Shown one piece after another: positions 17,614-27,988 of a stretch of 64,000 nt of DNA. The notes under the pieces are model-generated. The model ran no database searches. It saw only the letters and a list, made by a program, of their open reading frames with translations, and was not told the origin of the DNA. Numbering within the stretch: position 1 is the first letter of the stretch; each line of letters starts with the position of its first letter. The position numbers were made by a program, and so were the translations under genes. Location: NCBI RefSeq assembly GCF_001644035.1, contig NZ_LUUG01000053.1:1-64000 (forward strand). The letters run 5' to 3'. Origin of the DNA: Methylomonas methanica (lineage in GTDB: Bacteria; Pseudomonadota; Gammaproteobacteria; Methylococcales; Methylomonadaceae).

Positions 17614-19145
17614 GCCACGCTCCCCAGAGCTTCCGATTCTGCAAGCAGCGGCGGCGCATGCAGGGGTAGTTGGATACTAAATTCCGCACCTTTGCCGGCG
17701 CGGTTATCGGCTTGAATAAGCCCGCCATGCGCCTCGACGATAGCCTTGCACAATGCCAGTCCCAGACCTACCCCGTTTTGCTGGGTTTCGGTGGCGCCGC
17801 GATAAAATTTCTCGAAAATCCGGGTTTGTTGATGCTTGGCAATGCCTGGGCCGTAATCGGTTATGCTTAAGCGGAATCGCTCCGGTAGCGCTATGGCTTC
17901 GATGTCAATGGGGCTGCCCGGCGCAGTATACTTAACCGCGTTTTCGATCAGATTGACCAGTACCTGTTCCATCAGTACCGCGTCGATCCACAATAGCGGC
18001 AAGCTATCCGGCAGCAGCGTACGTACCGGTCTGTCCTGCAAGTGCTTATCCAGGCGGTTCAAGGCGCTGCCGACGATTTCTTCAATGGCGTTCCAGCTGC
18101 GGTGCAAAATGATCTGACCGCTGCTCAAGCGGGCCATATCCAAAATTTTGCCGGTGAGCTCAGACATGCGTTGCGCTTCGTCCAATACCGATTGATTTAA
18201 ATCTTGGCGCTCCGCGGCTGATAATCCGGCATCGCTCTCGATGGCGGTGCCAACGGCGCCAATAATGCGGGTCAGCGGTGTGCGCAAGTCATGGGAGATG
18301 GAGCTTAATAGGGCATTGCGCAAGGCTTCGGTTTCGGCTTGTAGATTGGCTTCTCGGGCTTGGGCGGCTAGCTGAAGCCGTTCCAAGGTTTGCGCGATTA
18401 AATGGCAGAAGGTGTTTACTTCCGGTGTTTGTCTGGTCAAGGCTTCACTTTTTAGGATAGTTAACACGCCCTGCACAGCGCCAGACCCTTGCAGCGCGTA
18501 ATAGCTTAAAGGCTGCTGCTGTCTGACTTCGCCCGTCTCGAAGGCTTGCTGTGCCAGTGTAAGGTCGATGCTTCGCAATGAAATGGGCAATACTTGATTT
18601 GTCTGGATTTGCAGGCTGTTCTCGGTATTGGCAATCAGCAGCATCGAATCGGTGCCGAATTCATTGTCAATATGCTCGACCGCGATGCGCGCGACGGCGT
18701 TGTGATCCTGGGCTGCCGATAGGTCGCGACTCAATCGATACAGCGCATTGGTATGCGATTCCCGTTGTTTGGCTAATTCGGCTTGCAAGCGCGATTTTTC
18801 AAGCAAGCTGCCGGTAACGTTCGCGACAATGATCATCACCGCCAAGCCGACGATATTTTCCAGGTCGCTAATCGCAAACGAGAAAATTGGCCGGGCAAAA
18901 TAAAAGGCAAAGGTTGGCGCGCTGAGTAGCGAGGCGACAATGGATGGGCTACGGCCATAGCGGCTGGCGACCAGAAAGACACCCAGCAAGTAAGTCATCA
19001 GTATGCTGGCCGGCCCCAACAGGTCGCGCAAAGGCCAATCAATCAGCGTGCAAATGAAGGGCGCGGCTACACCCCAGGCATGGCCGATGAAACGCTCGTT
19101 ATTCGCTAGATTCCGCGTGGAGCCGAAAATTTCAGAGAGTTTCAT
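17610..19145 (-). CDS. KdpD-like sensor histidine kinase lacking the N-terminal KdpD/Usp domains
   Basis: The 511-residue protein begins directly with the DUF4118 four-helix membrane domain of KdpD (residues about 20-120). A GAF-like segment (about 150-270) follows. The kinase core has the phospho-histidine in SSISHDLRTPLTR (about residue 285), an N-box NLIENAVKY and G boxes DYGPGIA and GVGLGLALCKAI. E. coli KdpD is near 900 residues and carries an extra N-terminal KdpD ATPase-like and universal-stress domain; these are missing here. The gene lies 24 bases after nhaD and overlaps the regulator gene. Confidence 0.85.
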   Translation of the reverse strand: MKLSEIFGSTRNLANNERFIGHAWGVAAPFICTLIDWPLRDLLGPASILMTYLLGVFLVASRYGRSPSIVASLLSAPTFAFYFARPIFSFAISDLENIVGLAVMIIVANVTGSLLEKSRLQAELAKQRESHTNALYRLSRDLSAAQDHNAVARIAVEHIDNEFGTDSMLLIANTENSLQIQTNQVLPISLRSIDLTLAQQAFETGEVRQQQPLSYYALQGSGAVQGVLTILKSEALTRQTPEVNTFCHLIAQTLERLQLAAQAREANLQAETEALRNALLSSISHDLRTPLTRIIGAVGTAIESDAGLSAAERQDLNQSVLDEAQRMSELTGKILDMARLSSGQIILHRSWNAIEEIVGSALNRLDKHLQDRPVRTLLPDSLPLLWIDAVLMEQVLVNLIENAVKYTAPGSPIDIEAIALPERFRLSITDYGPGIAKHQQTRIFEKFYRGATETQQNGVGLGLALCKAIVEAHGGLIQADNRAGKGAEFSIQLPLHAPPLLAESEALGSVA

Positions 19146-19169
19146 CGGTGCTTTTAACGGCTCAGCTGC

Positions 19170-20618
19170 TTAGAAAGACCCGGCATTGACCAGCATATGC
19201 GTACCGATGCTGGCAAAGTATGCCAATATGATTACCGGGCACCATTTCATATGACTGCCAAATGTATATTGTCCTTTGGCTTGGCCCATTAAACCGATTC
19301 CCGGCGCGGAGCCTATTGCCAGGAGGCTGCCGCCGACGCCCAACGTCAAGGTCAGCAACAGCCATTGTCCTTGCGGAATATCGGGATGCATGGTTAACAC
19401 CGCAAACATCAGTGTGCCGTTATCGACGAATGCCGACGATAATCCGATCATCACATTCGCCAGTGTCGGGCTAAATTGCCCGTATAGCACCTGAGATATG
19501 GCATCAAGATAGCCGATAAAGCCCAAGCCGCCGATTCCCATCATCGCGCCGTAGAAGAACAGTAGGGTATCCCATTCCAGTCGGCCCACTTTATCGAAAA
19601 TATCCAGGCGTTTGGCTTCTATAGACAGGGAATTCAAATCGCCGCCACCGAAAAATAGCGAAAATTCCGATTGTTGCTGATTGCTTGGTTTATCGGATTT
19701 TTGCAGGTAGAAATAAAAGAACTGTAACAAGGACAGACCTGCCATCATGCCGGCTGCCGCCGGTAAGCCCAACGCCATATCAAAACCAACCGCCAAGCCG
19801 ATGGTCACGCCGAACAGGAATATGATGCGCTTGGCTCCGCGTGGTAACAAAATTTGCTGGGGTTCGATAATGGGTTTGTCTTTGGGTAGCGCAAAATGCA
19901 TGGCTGCGGCCGGCACCAGAAAATTTACCAGACATGGAACGAACAATTTGAAAAACTCGGTAAAACCCAGCATGCCATGTTGCCAAACAAACAGTGTCGA
20001 TATGCCGCCCAGCGGGCTAAATGTGCCGCCGGCATTGGTGGCAATCACGATGTTCAAACAACCCAGTGAGACAAAGCGTGGGCTATTTTTGCCGACGGCT
20101 ACCACGACAGCGCCCATCAACAGGCCAGCGGTCAAGCCATTGACGATACAGGAAATTAGAAAAACTAAAAATCCCGTTATCCAAAATAGCCGCCGATAGC
20201 TAAGGTCTTTGCTGACCAGCCAGATCTTCAGCGCATCAAAAATGCCCATGTCCTCCATGGCATTCAGATAAGTCATCGAAACCATGATGAACAGCAGCAA
20301 TTCGATGTAAGCCTGCAAGTTTCCCTTAAAAGCGGTAGTTGCCGGCAAGCTGTTACCGTGTTGTTGATACGCCAGGACGATGACAAACCAGATTAAAGCC
20401 GCTGCCAGCAGCATCGGTTTGGATTTGCGCAGATTGGTTACATCTTCGAGCATCGCCGAGATATATGCGACGACCATCACGACCAGCGAAAAGTAGCCAA
20501 CCCAATGTCGAGTAAGATCAAGATGAAAGGACTGCGGCGCTGCTGTCGCCGGCTCGGCAAATCCGAGTCCGGGAAATATCAGCGACACTAAACCGAACAG
20601 ATAAGCAACCTGCGGCAT
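19170..20618 (-). CDS. nhaD: Sodium/proton antiporter NhaD
   Basis: NhaD exports Na+ (or Li+) in exchange for protons and is common in marine and alkaliphilic proteobacteria. The 482-residue protein has an N-terminal signal-like helix (SLIFPGLGFAEPA) and about 12 further membrane segments. Conserved stretches include NGLTAGLLMGAVVVAVGKNSPRF and IVIATNAGGTFSPLGGIST. A strong AGGAGA ribosome-binding site precedes the ATG. It is the first gene of the run that continues into the KdpD-like kinase, KdpE-like regulator and kup, linking Na+ export to K+ import. Confidence 0.93.
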   Translation of the reverse strand: MPQVAYLFGLVSLIFPGLGFAEPATAAPQSFHLDLTRHWVGYFSLVVMVVAYISAMLEDVTNLRKSKPMLLAAALIWFVIVLAYQQHGNSLPATTAFKGNLQAYIELLLFIMVSMTYLNAMEDMGIFDALKIWLVSKDLSYRRLFWITGFLVFLISCIVNGLTAGLLMGAVVVAVGKNSPRFVSLGCLNIVIATNAGGTFSPLGGISTLFVWQHGMLGFTEFFKLFVPCLVNFLVPAAAMHFALPKDKPIIEPQQILLPRGAKRIIFLFGVTIGLAVGFDMALGLPAAAGMMAGLSLLQFFYFYLQKSDKPSNQQQSEFSLFFGGGDLNSLSIEAKRLDIFDKVGRLEWDTLLFFYGAMMGIGGLGFIGYLDAISQVLYGQFSPTLANVMIGLSSAFVDNGTLMFAVLTMHPDIPQGQWLLLTLTLGVGGSLLAIGSAPGIGLMGQAKGQYTFGSHMKWCPVIILAYFASIGTHMLVNAGSF

Positions 20619-20988
20619 GCATTCTCCTGTTAACGAGATAAATGAAGATGCCTAAAATTGCTTTATTTCCGGCGACTTTGGGCGACCTGCGGATTTTATT
20701 TTTAGCTGTGTAAAAAAGGCGTAAAGAGGTGGTGTTTGCACGCAACGCCGCTGCATGCGCGAAACTTGAGATCGACTTTGTTAAAGGCGGCTAGAGTTTG
20801 TCGCCAGGCTTACAACTCAGGTTGGTCAAGCTGGAACAACAATGTTTTTACACATTGATTTTCGAGACCAAATGCTTCGTTCGGTTTAAGGTGCAGTGTT
20901 AAGCGGATTTAAATTCCATTCGAATCGAAACGGCATTTCGAAGATAATAGCCGGCTTTGTAAACGGCCTTGAGCGTCTCTAACCAGTC
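20619..20988. other. 370-base divergent intergenic region between nhaD and smc
   Basis: No gene is supported here. The region must hold the promoters for the minus-strand nhaD operon and the plus-strand smc run. I could not identify a convincing -35/-10 pair or a structured RNA. smc has no obvious ribosome-binding site before its ATG. Confidence 0.5.
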
Positions 20989-23900
20989 ATGAAGCTGGAA
21001 AAAATCAAACTTTCGGGTTTTAAATCCTTTGTCGATCCCACCACGATACCAATCAGCGGCAATTTGACCGCTATCGTCGGTCCCAACGGTTGCGGCAAAT
21101 CCAATATCATCGACGCGGTGCGTTGGGTGATGGGCGAAAGCTCGGCTAAGCATTTGCGGGGCGGCAATATGGCGGACGTGATTTTCAACGGTTCGTCGGG
21201 CCGTAAGCCGGTGAGTATGGCCTCTGTAGAGTTGGTGTTTGATAACAGCGAAGGCAAGGCCGGCGGCGAGTATTCGCAGTACGCCACTATTTCCATCAAA
21301 CGCCAGGTCAGCCGCGACGGCCAATCGCTATTCATGCTCAACGGCTCCAAATGCCGGCGTAAGGATATTACCGACTTGTTTTTGGGTACCGGCCTCGGCT
21401 CGCGCAGCTACGCAATCATTGAGCAGGGTACGATTTCCCGGATGGTGGAAGCTAAGCCCGAAGACTTGCGGGTACATATCGAAGAAGCAGCCGGCGTTTC
21501 CAAATATAAAGAGAGGCGTTCGGAAACCGAAACCCGCATGCGCCATACCCGCGAGAATCTGGAACGACTGAACGATCTGCGTGATGAGGTCGAAAAGCAG
21601 ATCAAGAATTTGGCCAAGCAGGCCGAAAAAGCCGAAAAATACACCGAGCTAAAAAAGCAGGAACGCCAATACAAGCAAGAGTTGCTGGCGATGCGCTGGC
21701 AAAATTTTCAGCGCTCCGCGCAGAAGCTGGAAGAAAAGCTGCAAAGTATTGCCGCCGAACACAATCGTTTGTTCGTGTTGCTGCGTGATACCGAAAAAGC
21801 CATGGAGCTGAAACGCGGCGAACAGAAAGCTCAGCAACAACATCTGGACAGCACCCAAGCCGAATATTATGCGGTGGTTGCAGAAGTCAGTCGGCTGGAA
21901 CAGACCATCAAGCACAACCAAAAAAGCCATGAAGAAACCCTGGTCGAAATCAATCGCTTGAAGCTGCAAGCCGAGCAGGCGCAATCGGAATGCGAGCAGG
22001 ACAGGCAGCAGTTGGAGGAGATTCGCCAGACTTTATTGGAAGCCGAGGAAACCATGATCGTGGCCCGCGAACGCGAGGAAGACTTGCTGGGCATTCAACA
22101 AGACGCGCATCAGCAAAAGCAGCAATGGCAGCAGCAGTGGGAAGCCTTTTTGGCCGAGAACGCCGGCTATCGCGAACAAGCCGAAGTGCAGCGGACCAAA
22201 CTGGTACAGCTGGAAAATCAAAACCGCCAGTTGCAGACGCGCCTGGACAAATTAAACGGCGAACGCGGCGGCCTGGCCGATACTCAGTTGCAATTGGAAT
22301 TGGAAACGCTCGATAGCAGCATCGAGTTGATCGAAGCCGAGCGCGAGCAGTTACAGCAACAGCTGGAAGCCGTTCTGCAACGCATCGCCGAACTGCGGCC
22401 AGCGATCAAGCAGCTGCACGATAACTTACACGTCAGCCGTGCAGAGTTGCAAAAGGTCAACGGTAAAATTAGTTCCTTGGAATTGTTGCAGCAGCATGCG
22501 ATGGGTAAGGACAAAAAAGAGTTGGGCGTCTGGCTGGAACAGGTAGGCTTGGAGGAACAACCGCGCTTGGCCGAGTTTCTGGATGCCGAGGAAGGCTGGG
22601 AAACCGCCGTGGAAACGGTGTTGGGCAGTTATTTAGAGGCGATCTGTGTGGATAGCGCCGATTCGATACTGGGCGAGTTGCAGGACTTGACCAAACAATC
22701 CTTGGTGGTGTTTGAAACGCATGTCAGTCCAACCGGCGCGAGTGCCGACTCGGTGGCTTTGGCGAGTAAGCTGCGTAGTCGCTGGGACTTATCCAGTCTA
22801 TTAAGCGGTATCTATTGCGCAGAAACGCTGCAACAAGCCCGGCAAATGAATTTGCAGGCGCACGAGTCAGTGGTATTGGCTGACGGCACTTGGCTGGGTA
22901 AGGACTGGATTAAGATCAGCCGGGGCAGCGACAGCAAGGCTGGGGTGTTGCACCGGGAAAAGGAATTACGTGAACTGAAGCAGCGGCAAAGCGAATTGCA
23001 GATGGTTATCGCCGAGGACGAAGCGCAATTGGCCAATTCCGAACAGGAGTTGAAGGCTACCGAGAGCAATCGCGAGCAATATCAACAAAAAGAAAAACTG
23101 CTCAGCGCCGAGTTTTCCGCAAAAAGCGCCGAATATAGTGCGCAGTCCGCGCGCTTTGAGCAGCAAAAACGTCGTCTGGAGCAACTCGATCACGAAATTG
23201 AAGAAATCAGCCAGCATCTGGCGGAAAACGCCGAAAGCATCTCCGAAGCGGAGATGATTAAGCAGGACGCCGAGCAAGCTTTGGGCGATCTGGGTGACAA
23301 GAAAACCGAATTGGAGCAACTGAATCAACAGATTCAAGCCCAGCAGCAAAACACCGACGCCTCGGTCGATGAAGCGCGCCGACATTTGCACAGATTGCAT
23401 GCGCAAATCGAGTCCTTGAAATCGTCGGAAGTGCTGACCGCCAAGCAGATCGAGCGTTTGCAATTGCAGCATCAGCAATCGGCCGACCGTATCGCTGAGT
23501 TGGAAAACAAATTGCACTATTCGTTGGCGCCGCTCGACGACGAGAAAATGCAGTTGGAAGAATTGTTGGAGAGAAAAGCCGAATTCGAGGATAGCCTGCA
23601 ATCCGAACGCCAGGCGCAACAAGCCAGCGAGCAGACGGTCAGTCAGTTGGCCGAACAGTATTCGCAAACGCAAAGGTCCTTGGAAAAACAAAAAGAAGCG
23701 CTGGATCAGGTGCGTTTCGAGCAACAGGACAGCCGGGTGCGGCAGCAAACGATTGCCGAGCAACTAACAGAAGTCGATGCCGATCCGGAGGCGATACTAA
23801 CCAATCTGTCCGAAGGTGCTACGGAAGCCAAGTGGAAAAATGCCGTCGACGAGCTGACTGATCAGATAGAAAAGCTGGGTTCGATAAATCTGACAGCGAT

Positions 23901-24489
23901 TGAGGAGTTTAAAACCCAGTCCGAACGGATGAAGTTTTTAAACGAGCAGCATGACGACTTGGTCGATGCCTTGAACACGCTGGATCAAGCGATCAGCAAA
24001 ATCGACAAAGAAAGCCGCCAACGGTTTAAGGAGACTTTCGACAAAATCAATAATGGTCTGAAAGAGAAGTTTCCGCGCTTGTTTGGTGGTGGTCAGGCAT
24101 ATTTGGAATTGACCGAGGACGATTTGCTGGAAGCCGGCGTGAATATCATTGCCCGGCCGCCCGGCAAGCGCAACAGCTCGATTCATTTGTTGTCCGGCGG
24201 CGAGAAGGCCTTGACGGCTGTCGCCTTGGTTTTCTCTATTTTTGAATTGAATCCGGCGCCGTTCTGTTTGCTGGACGAAGTAGACGCGCCGCTCGACGAT
24301 GCCAACGTCGTGCGCTTTTCGCAGATGGTGGAAGACATGTCGGCAACCGTACAGTTTTTGTATATTTCGCACAACAAAGTCACAATGGAAATTGCAAAAC
24401 ATCTGGCAGGTGTTACCATGAAGGAGCCTGGAGTATCCAGAATGGTGGCGGTTGATATTGATGAAGCAGTGAGCATGGCAGAAAGCTAA
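20989..24489 (+). CDS. smc: Chromosome segregation protein SMC
   Basis: SMC is the ATPase of the bacterial condensin that compacts and separates chromosomes. The 1166-residue protein has the Walker A motif GPNGCGKSN (about residues 32-40). Long Glu/Gln-rich coiled coils flank a hinge (about 505-665), and the C-terminal head has the ABC signature LLSGGEKAL and Walker B FCLLDEVDAPLDD. The stop codon overlaps the zipA start (TAATG). Canonical SMC rather than MukB is usual outside the enteric group. The partners scpA and scpB are not nearby. Confidence 0.97.
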   Translation: MKLEKIKLSGFKSFVDPTTIPISGNLTAIVGPNGCGKSNIIDAVRWVMGESSAKHLRGGNMADVIFNGSSGRKPVSMASVELVFDNSEGKAGGEYSQYATISIKRQVSRDGQSLFMLNGSKCRRKDITDLFLGTGLGSRSYAIIEQGTISRMVEAKPEDLRVHIEEAAGVSKYKERRSETETRMRHTRENLERLNDLRDEVEKQIKNLAKQAEKAEKYTELKKQERQYKQELLAMRWQNFQRSAQKLEEKLQSIAAEHNRLFVLLRDTEKAMELKRGEQKAQQQHLDSTQAEYYAVVAEVSRLEQTIKHNQKSHEETLVEINRLKLQAEQAQSECEQDRQQLEEIRQTLLEAEETMIVAREREEDLLGIQQDAHQQKQQWQQQWEAFLAENAGYREQAEVQRTKLVQLENQNRQLQTRLDKLNGERGGLADTQLQLELETLDSSIELIEAEREQLQQQLEAVLQRIAELRPAIKQLHDNLHVSRAELQKVNGKISSLELLQQHAMGKDKKELGVWLEQVGLEEQPRLAEFLDAEEGWETAVETVLGSYLEAICVDSADSILGELQDLTKQSLVVFETHVSPTGASADSVALASKLRSRWDLSSLLSGIYCAETLQQARQMNLQAHESVVLADGTWLGKDWIKISRGSDSKAGVLHREKELRELKQRQSELQMVIAEDEAQLANSEQELKATESNREQYQQKEKLLSAEFSAKSAEYSAQSARFEQQKRRLEQLDHEIEEISQHLAENAESISEAEMIKQDAEQALGDLGDKKTELEQLNQQIQAQQQNTDASVDEARRHLHRLHAQIESLKSSEVLTAKQIERLQLQHQQSADRIAELENKLHYSLAPLDDEKMQLEELLERKAEFEDSLQSERQAQQASEQTVSQLAEQYSQTQRSLEKQKEALDQVRFEQQDSRVRQQTIAEQLTEVDADPEAILTNLSEGATEAKWKNAVDELTDQIEKLGSINLTAIEEFKTQSERMKFLNEQHDDLVDALNTLDQAISKIDKESRQRFKETFDKINNGLKEKFPRLFGGGQAYLELTEDDLLEAGVNIIARPPGKRNSSIHLLSGGEKALTAVALVFSIFELNPAPFCLLDEVDAPLDDANVVRFSQMVEDMSATVQFLYISHNKVTMEIAKHLAGVTMKEPGVSRMVAVDIDEAVSMAES

Positions 24490-25226
24490 TGGATAAAGAA
24501 TTATTAAGAGTCGTGATTATTTTGATCGGCGTGCTGGTGATGATCGGCATGGTGTTGTGGCATTTCGTCAAATCGTTGCGAGAAAGACGCACGCCCGACG
24601 ATTATTACGATGAGGACTCTTACGACGACCGAGTGGTTGACGAGTTTTCGGTCGAGGAAGATGACGATGAGATGGATGTTTTTGCGTTGGGCACCGAGTT
24701 GGTTGATGGAGATGCTCTGTTAGACGATCAAGCCATCAAGCCCAGCCCAAAACCCACGCCCGATGCCTCGCGTAAGGATGTCGAGAAAAAACAAGCCGCG
24801 ACGCTGGCTAATTCGCGGCGTTTGGAATTGCCGGCCTTGATCGAGTTCAGCATCGTGGCGCGCGCCGATCAGGGATTTAACGGCGAAGATCTGTTCGAGG
24901 CTTTCGAACGTGTGGGCTTACGCTATGGTAGTGTGCGGGTATTCGAACGCGTCGATGCCAATCGCATGGTCGATTTTGCGGTCGCCAGCATGGTCGATCC
25001 CGGTACTTTCCCCGACACCGGGCTACAAGACTTTTATTGTCCCGGCATCGTGTTTTTCATGCAGCCGCGCGAGGTCGATGCGCCATTGGCGGTATTCGAC
25101 GACTTCATGGAAACCATAGACATTTTGGCCGATGAGTTGGACGGCGTGGTCTGGGACAATCAGCGGCAGCCGTTGACAGCGGAAACCGTCGCGCAATTTA
25201 GACAAATATTGGCCAAGGCCGCCTAA
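24489..25226 (+). CDS. zipA: Cell division protein ZipA
   Basis: ZipA anchors FtsZ to the inner membrane at the division site. The 245-residue protein has an N-terminal transmembrane helix (ELLRVVIILIGVLVMIGMVLW). An acidic, Asp-rich linker (about residues 35-75) follows, and a C-terminal FtsZ-binding domain (from about 118) begins LIEFSIVARADQGFNGEDL and includes ASMVDPGTFP. The linker is shorter than in E. coli. The ATG overlaps the smc stop codon, as often seen in gammaproteobacteria, so the genes are coupled. ligA, a frequent downstream neighbour, is absent. Confidence 0.93.
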   Translation: MDKELLRVVIILIGVLVMIGMVLWHFVKSLRERRTPDDYYDEDSYDDRVVDEFSVEEDDDEMDVFALGTELVDGDALLDDQAIKPSPKPTPDASRKDVEKKQAATLANSRRLELPALIEFSIVARADQGFNGEDLFEAFERVGLRYGSVRVFERVDANRMVDFAVASMVDPGTFPDTGLQDFYCPGIVFFMQPREVDAPLAVFDDFMETIDILADELDGVVWDNQRQPLTAETVAQFRQILAKAA

Positions 25227-25297
25227 AGCAGTACCTCGCGGGGGCAGGGCTGCCGCCGCACTTATTCAGTAAACCTAACGAATTAACTAGAAGCTAA

Positions 25298-27097
25298 GTG
25301 GATCAAAAAAATATCAGAAATTTCTCCATCATTGCCCATATCGATCACGGGAAATCGACATTGGCAGACCGATTCATTCAAATTTGTGGCGGATTAAGCG
25401 ACCGGGAAATGGAGGCGCAAGTACTCGATTCCATGGATCTGGAGCGGGAACGCGGCATCACCATCAAGGCGCAAAGCGTCACCCTGGATTACAAAGCCAG
25501 CGACGGCGTCACCTATCAACTGAATTTTATCGACACACCGGGACACGTGGATTTTTCCTACGAAGTCTCACGTTCCTTGGCCGCCTGCGAAGGTGCCTTA
25601 CTGGTGGTCGATGCCGCGCAAGGCGTGGAAGCGCAAAGCGTGGCCAACTGCTACACCGCCATCGAACAAGGTTTGGAAGTGGTGCCGGTGCTGAACAAGA
25701 TCGATTTGCCCTCCGCCGAACCGGAACGGGTGATGGAAGAAATTGAGAATGTCATCGGTATTCCGGCCGACGAAGCCCTGAAGATTAGTGCCAAGACCGG
25801 CATCGGCGTCGAAGCGGTGCTGGATCAATTGATCCAGAAGATTCCACCACCTGCCGGCGATGAAAATGCGCCCTTACAGGCTTTAATCATCGATTCCTGG
25901 TTCGACAATTATCTGGGCGTGGTCTCACTGGTGCGTATCGTCAATGGCAATCTGCGCAAGAAACAAAAGATTACCGTGATGTCTACCGGTAAATCGTTTC
26001 TGGTCGAGAAGTTGGGTGTTTACACCCCAAAACAGCTGGAGAAGCAGCAATTACATACCGGCGAAGTGGGCTTCATCGTTGCGGGCATCAAGGATATTTT
26101 CGGCGCGCCGGTAGGGGATACCATTACCGCGACAGACAATCCCGCCACCGAAGCCTTGCCAGGCTTTGAGAAAGTTCAGCCGAGAGTATTCGCCGGTTTG
26201 TATCCGGTCAGTTCCGACGATTTTGGGGCGATGCGCGAAGCCTTGGATAAGCTGCGCCTTAACGACTCGGCATTGAATTACGAGCCGGAAACTTCGCAAG
26301 CCTTGGGCTTTGGATTTCGCTGCGGATTTCTCGGTATGCTGCATATGGAAATCGTTCAGGAAAGGCTGGAGCGTGAGTACAACATCGATTTAATCACCAC
26401 CGCACCGACTGTGATTTACGAAGTGGAAACCCATGGCGGCGAGATCGTGATGGTCGATAACCCGGCGAAATTACCCGATGTCGGTACCATTATCGAAGTC
26501 CGCGAGCCGATCATTTTGGCGAATATCCTGGTGCCGCAAGCCTATTTGGGTAATGTGATCAATTTATGTATCGAAAAGCGCGGCGTCCAGAAAAACATGC
26601 AATATGCCGGCAGCCAGGTTTCGCTGAGTTATGAGTTACCGATGAGTGAAGTGGTCTTGGATTTCTTTGATCGTCTTAAGTCGGTCAGTCGTGGTTACGC
26701 GTCATTTGATTATGAATTTCTGCGTTTCGAACCAGCACCGCTTGTGAAACTGGATGTATTGATCAACGGCGACAAAGTCGATGCCTTGTCTATTATTGTG
26801 CATAGAGATTTGAGCCAGAATCGCGGTCGCGACCTGGTGGAAAAGATGAAAGACTTGATTCCGCGGCAGATGTATGAAGTGGCGATTCAGGCTGCTATAG
26901 GCGCCAAGGTGATCGCACGCTCGACTGTAAAAGCCATGCGCAAAAATGTCACAGCCAAGTGTTATGGTGGCGACATTACACGTAAGAAAAAGCTACTGGA
27001 AAAACAGAAAGCCGGTAAGAAGCGGATGAAGCAGGTGGGTAGTATCGAGATTCCTCAGGAAGCCTTCCTGGCGGTGTTGCAGGTCAATAAAGAATAA
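25298..27097 (+). CDS. lepA: Elongation factor 4 (LepA)
   Basis: LepA is a ribosome-bound GTPase that acts on stalled or mistranslocated ribosomes and on subunit assembly. The 599-residue protein has the P-loop [13 protein letters not shown], switch regions with RGITIKAQ and DTPGHVDF, the NKID motif, EF-G-like domains and the LepA-specific basic C-terminal domain ([21 protein letters not shown]). It uses a GTG start (GTG GAT CAA AAA). It opens the run lepA, lepB, DUF4845, rnc, era, recO, pdxJ, which is a standard proteobacterial order. Confidence 0.98.
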   Translation: MDQKNIRNFSIIAHIDHGKSTLADRFIQICGGLSDREMEAQVLDSMDLERERGITIKAQSVTLDYKASDGVTYQLNFIDTPGHVDFSYEVSRSLAACEGALLVVDAAQGVEAQSVANCYTAIEQGLEVVPVLNKIDLPSAEPERVMEEIENVIGIPADEALKISAKTGIGVEAVLDQLIQKIPPPAGDENAPLQALIIDSWFDNYLGVVSLVRIVNGNLRKKQKITVMSTGKSFLVEKLGVYTPKQLEKQQLHTGEVGFIVAGIKDIFGAPVGDTITATDNPATEALPGFEKVQPRVFAGLYPVSSDDFGAMREALDKLRLNDSALNYEPETSQALGFGFRCGFLGMLHMEIVQERLEREYNIDLITTAPTVIYEVETHGGEIVMVDNPAKLPDVGTIIEVREPIILANILVPQAYLGNVINLCIEKRGVQKNMQYAGSQVSLSYELPMSEVVLDFFDRLKSVSRGYASFDYEFLRFEPAPLVKLDVLINGDKVDALSIIVHRDLSQNRGRDLVEKMKDLIPRQMYEVAIQAAIGAKVIARSTVKAMRKNVTAKCYGGDITRKKKLLEKQKAGKKRMKQVGSIEIPQEAFLAVLQVNKE

Positions 27098-27109
27098 TAA
27101 CGATCAATT

Positions 27110-27886
27110 ATGGATTACGATTTTTCATTTTTTCTGGTGGTAGCCAGTTTTGTCACCGGTGTTGTCTGGGGTGGATATTGCTTGTACTTGAAGCGGGCCA
27201 ATCTGCCTTATCCTACCGAAAACGAGCCGCTACTGGTCGAATATGCCCGCTCGTTTTTCCCGGTGGTATTGATCGTATTGTTGCTGCGCTCATTTCTGTT
27301 CGAACCGTTCCGGATTCCGTCGGGATCGATGATGCCGACATTGTTGGTCGGCGATTTTATTTTGGTGAATAAATTTAGCTACGGTGTACGCTTACCGGTT
27401 TTGAACACCAAGGTTATCGAAGTGGGCGAACCGAAGCGCGGCGATATCGTAGTGTTTCGGTTTCCGAAACAACCGGAAGTAGATTACATCAAACGGGTGA
27501 TTGGTTTGCCGGGGGACCGCATCGCTTACTTTGACAAAAAGCTTCACGTTAATGGCGTTCCTGCCAAGCAAGTGTCGCTGGGGCGCTATCAGGGCGTCGG
27601 GCAGGGCAGCAATATGACCGGTGCCGAGCGTTTGGAAGAGGATTTGTTGGGGATTGAGCATTCCATCCTGGTGAGTCGCGGCGCCTCGTCTGTTGAGGAT
27701 GTATTTGTGGTCCCGCAGGGCCAATATTTCGTCATGGGCGATAACCGCGATAACAGCAACGACAGTCGTTATTGGGGCACGGTACCTGAAGCCAATCTGG
27801 TTGGTAGAGCCTTTTTTATCTGGATGAATTGGGACTGGCAAAATAACGGCATTGCTTTTGACCGGCTTGGTACAGTGCTGCGTTGA
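27110..27886 (+). CDS. lepB: Signal peptidase I
   Basis: LepB removes signal peptides from exported proteins. The 258-residue protein has two N-terminal membrane segments, the catalytic serine in IPSGSMMPTLLVGDF, the catalytic lysine in VDYIKRVIGLPGDRI and the box-E motif GDNRDNSNDSRYWG. It lies 12 bases after lepA and probably shares its transcript. It acts on the periplasmic side of the inner membrane, after the Sec translocase whose SecD and YajC genes are elsewhere in the window. Confidence 0.98.
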   Translation: MDYDFSFFLVVASFVTGVVWGGYCLYLKRANLPYPTENEPLLVEYARSFFPVVLIVLLLRSFLFEPFRIPSGSMMPTLLVGDFILVNKFSYGVRLPVLNTKVIEVGEPKRGDIVVFRFPKQPEVDYIKRVIGLPGDRIAYFDKKLHVNGVPAKQVSLGRYQGVGQGSNMTGAERLEEDLLGIEHSILVSRGASSVEDVFVVPQGQYFVMGDNRDNSNDSRYWGTVPEANLVGRAFFIWMNWDWQNNGIAFDRLGTVLR

Positions 27887-27988
27887 GCGGTTTACTGCGG
27901 GATAATCGTCGTCTCGAAAAACAATGTTTATTGCGGTGGATTTTCGATAGTCTCTGGTTTATTTCTAATTTTTCGCGGGGGTAGTGTT

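Noticed and set aside
22966-23763. Long minus-strand reading frame opposite smc
   Set aside because: It lies wholly antisense to the smc coiled coil, has low-complexity Leu/Phe-rich composition produced by the reverse complement of Glu/Gln codons, and has no ribosome-binding site.
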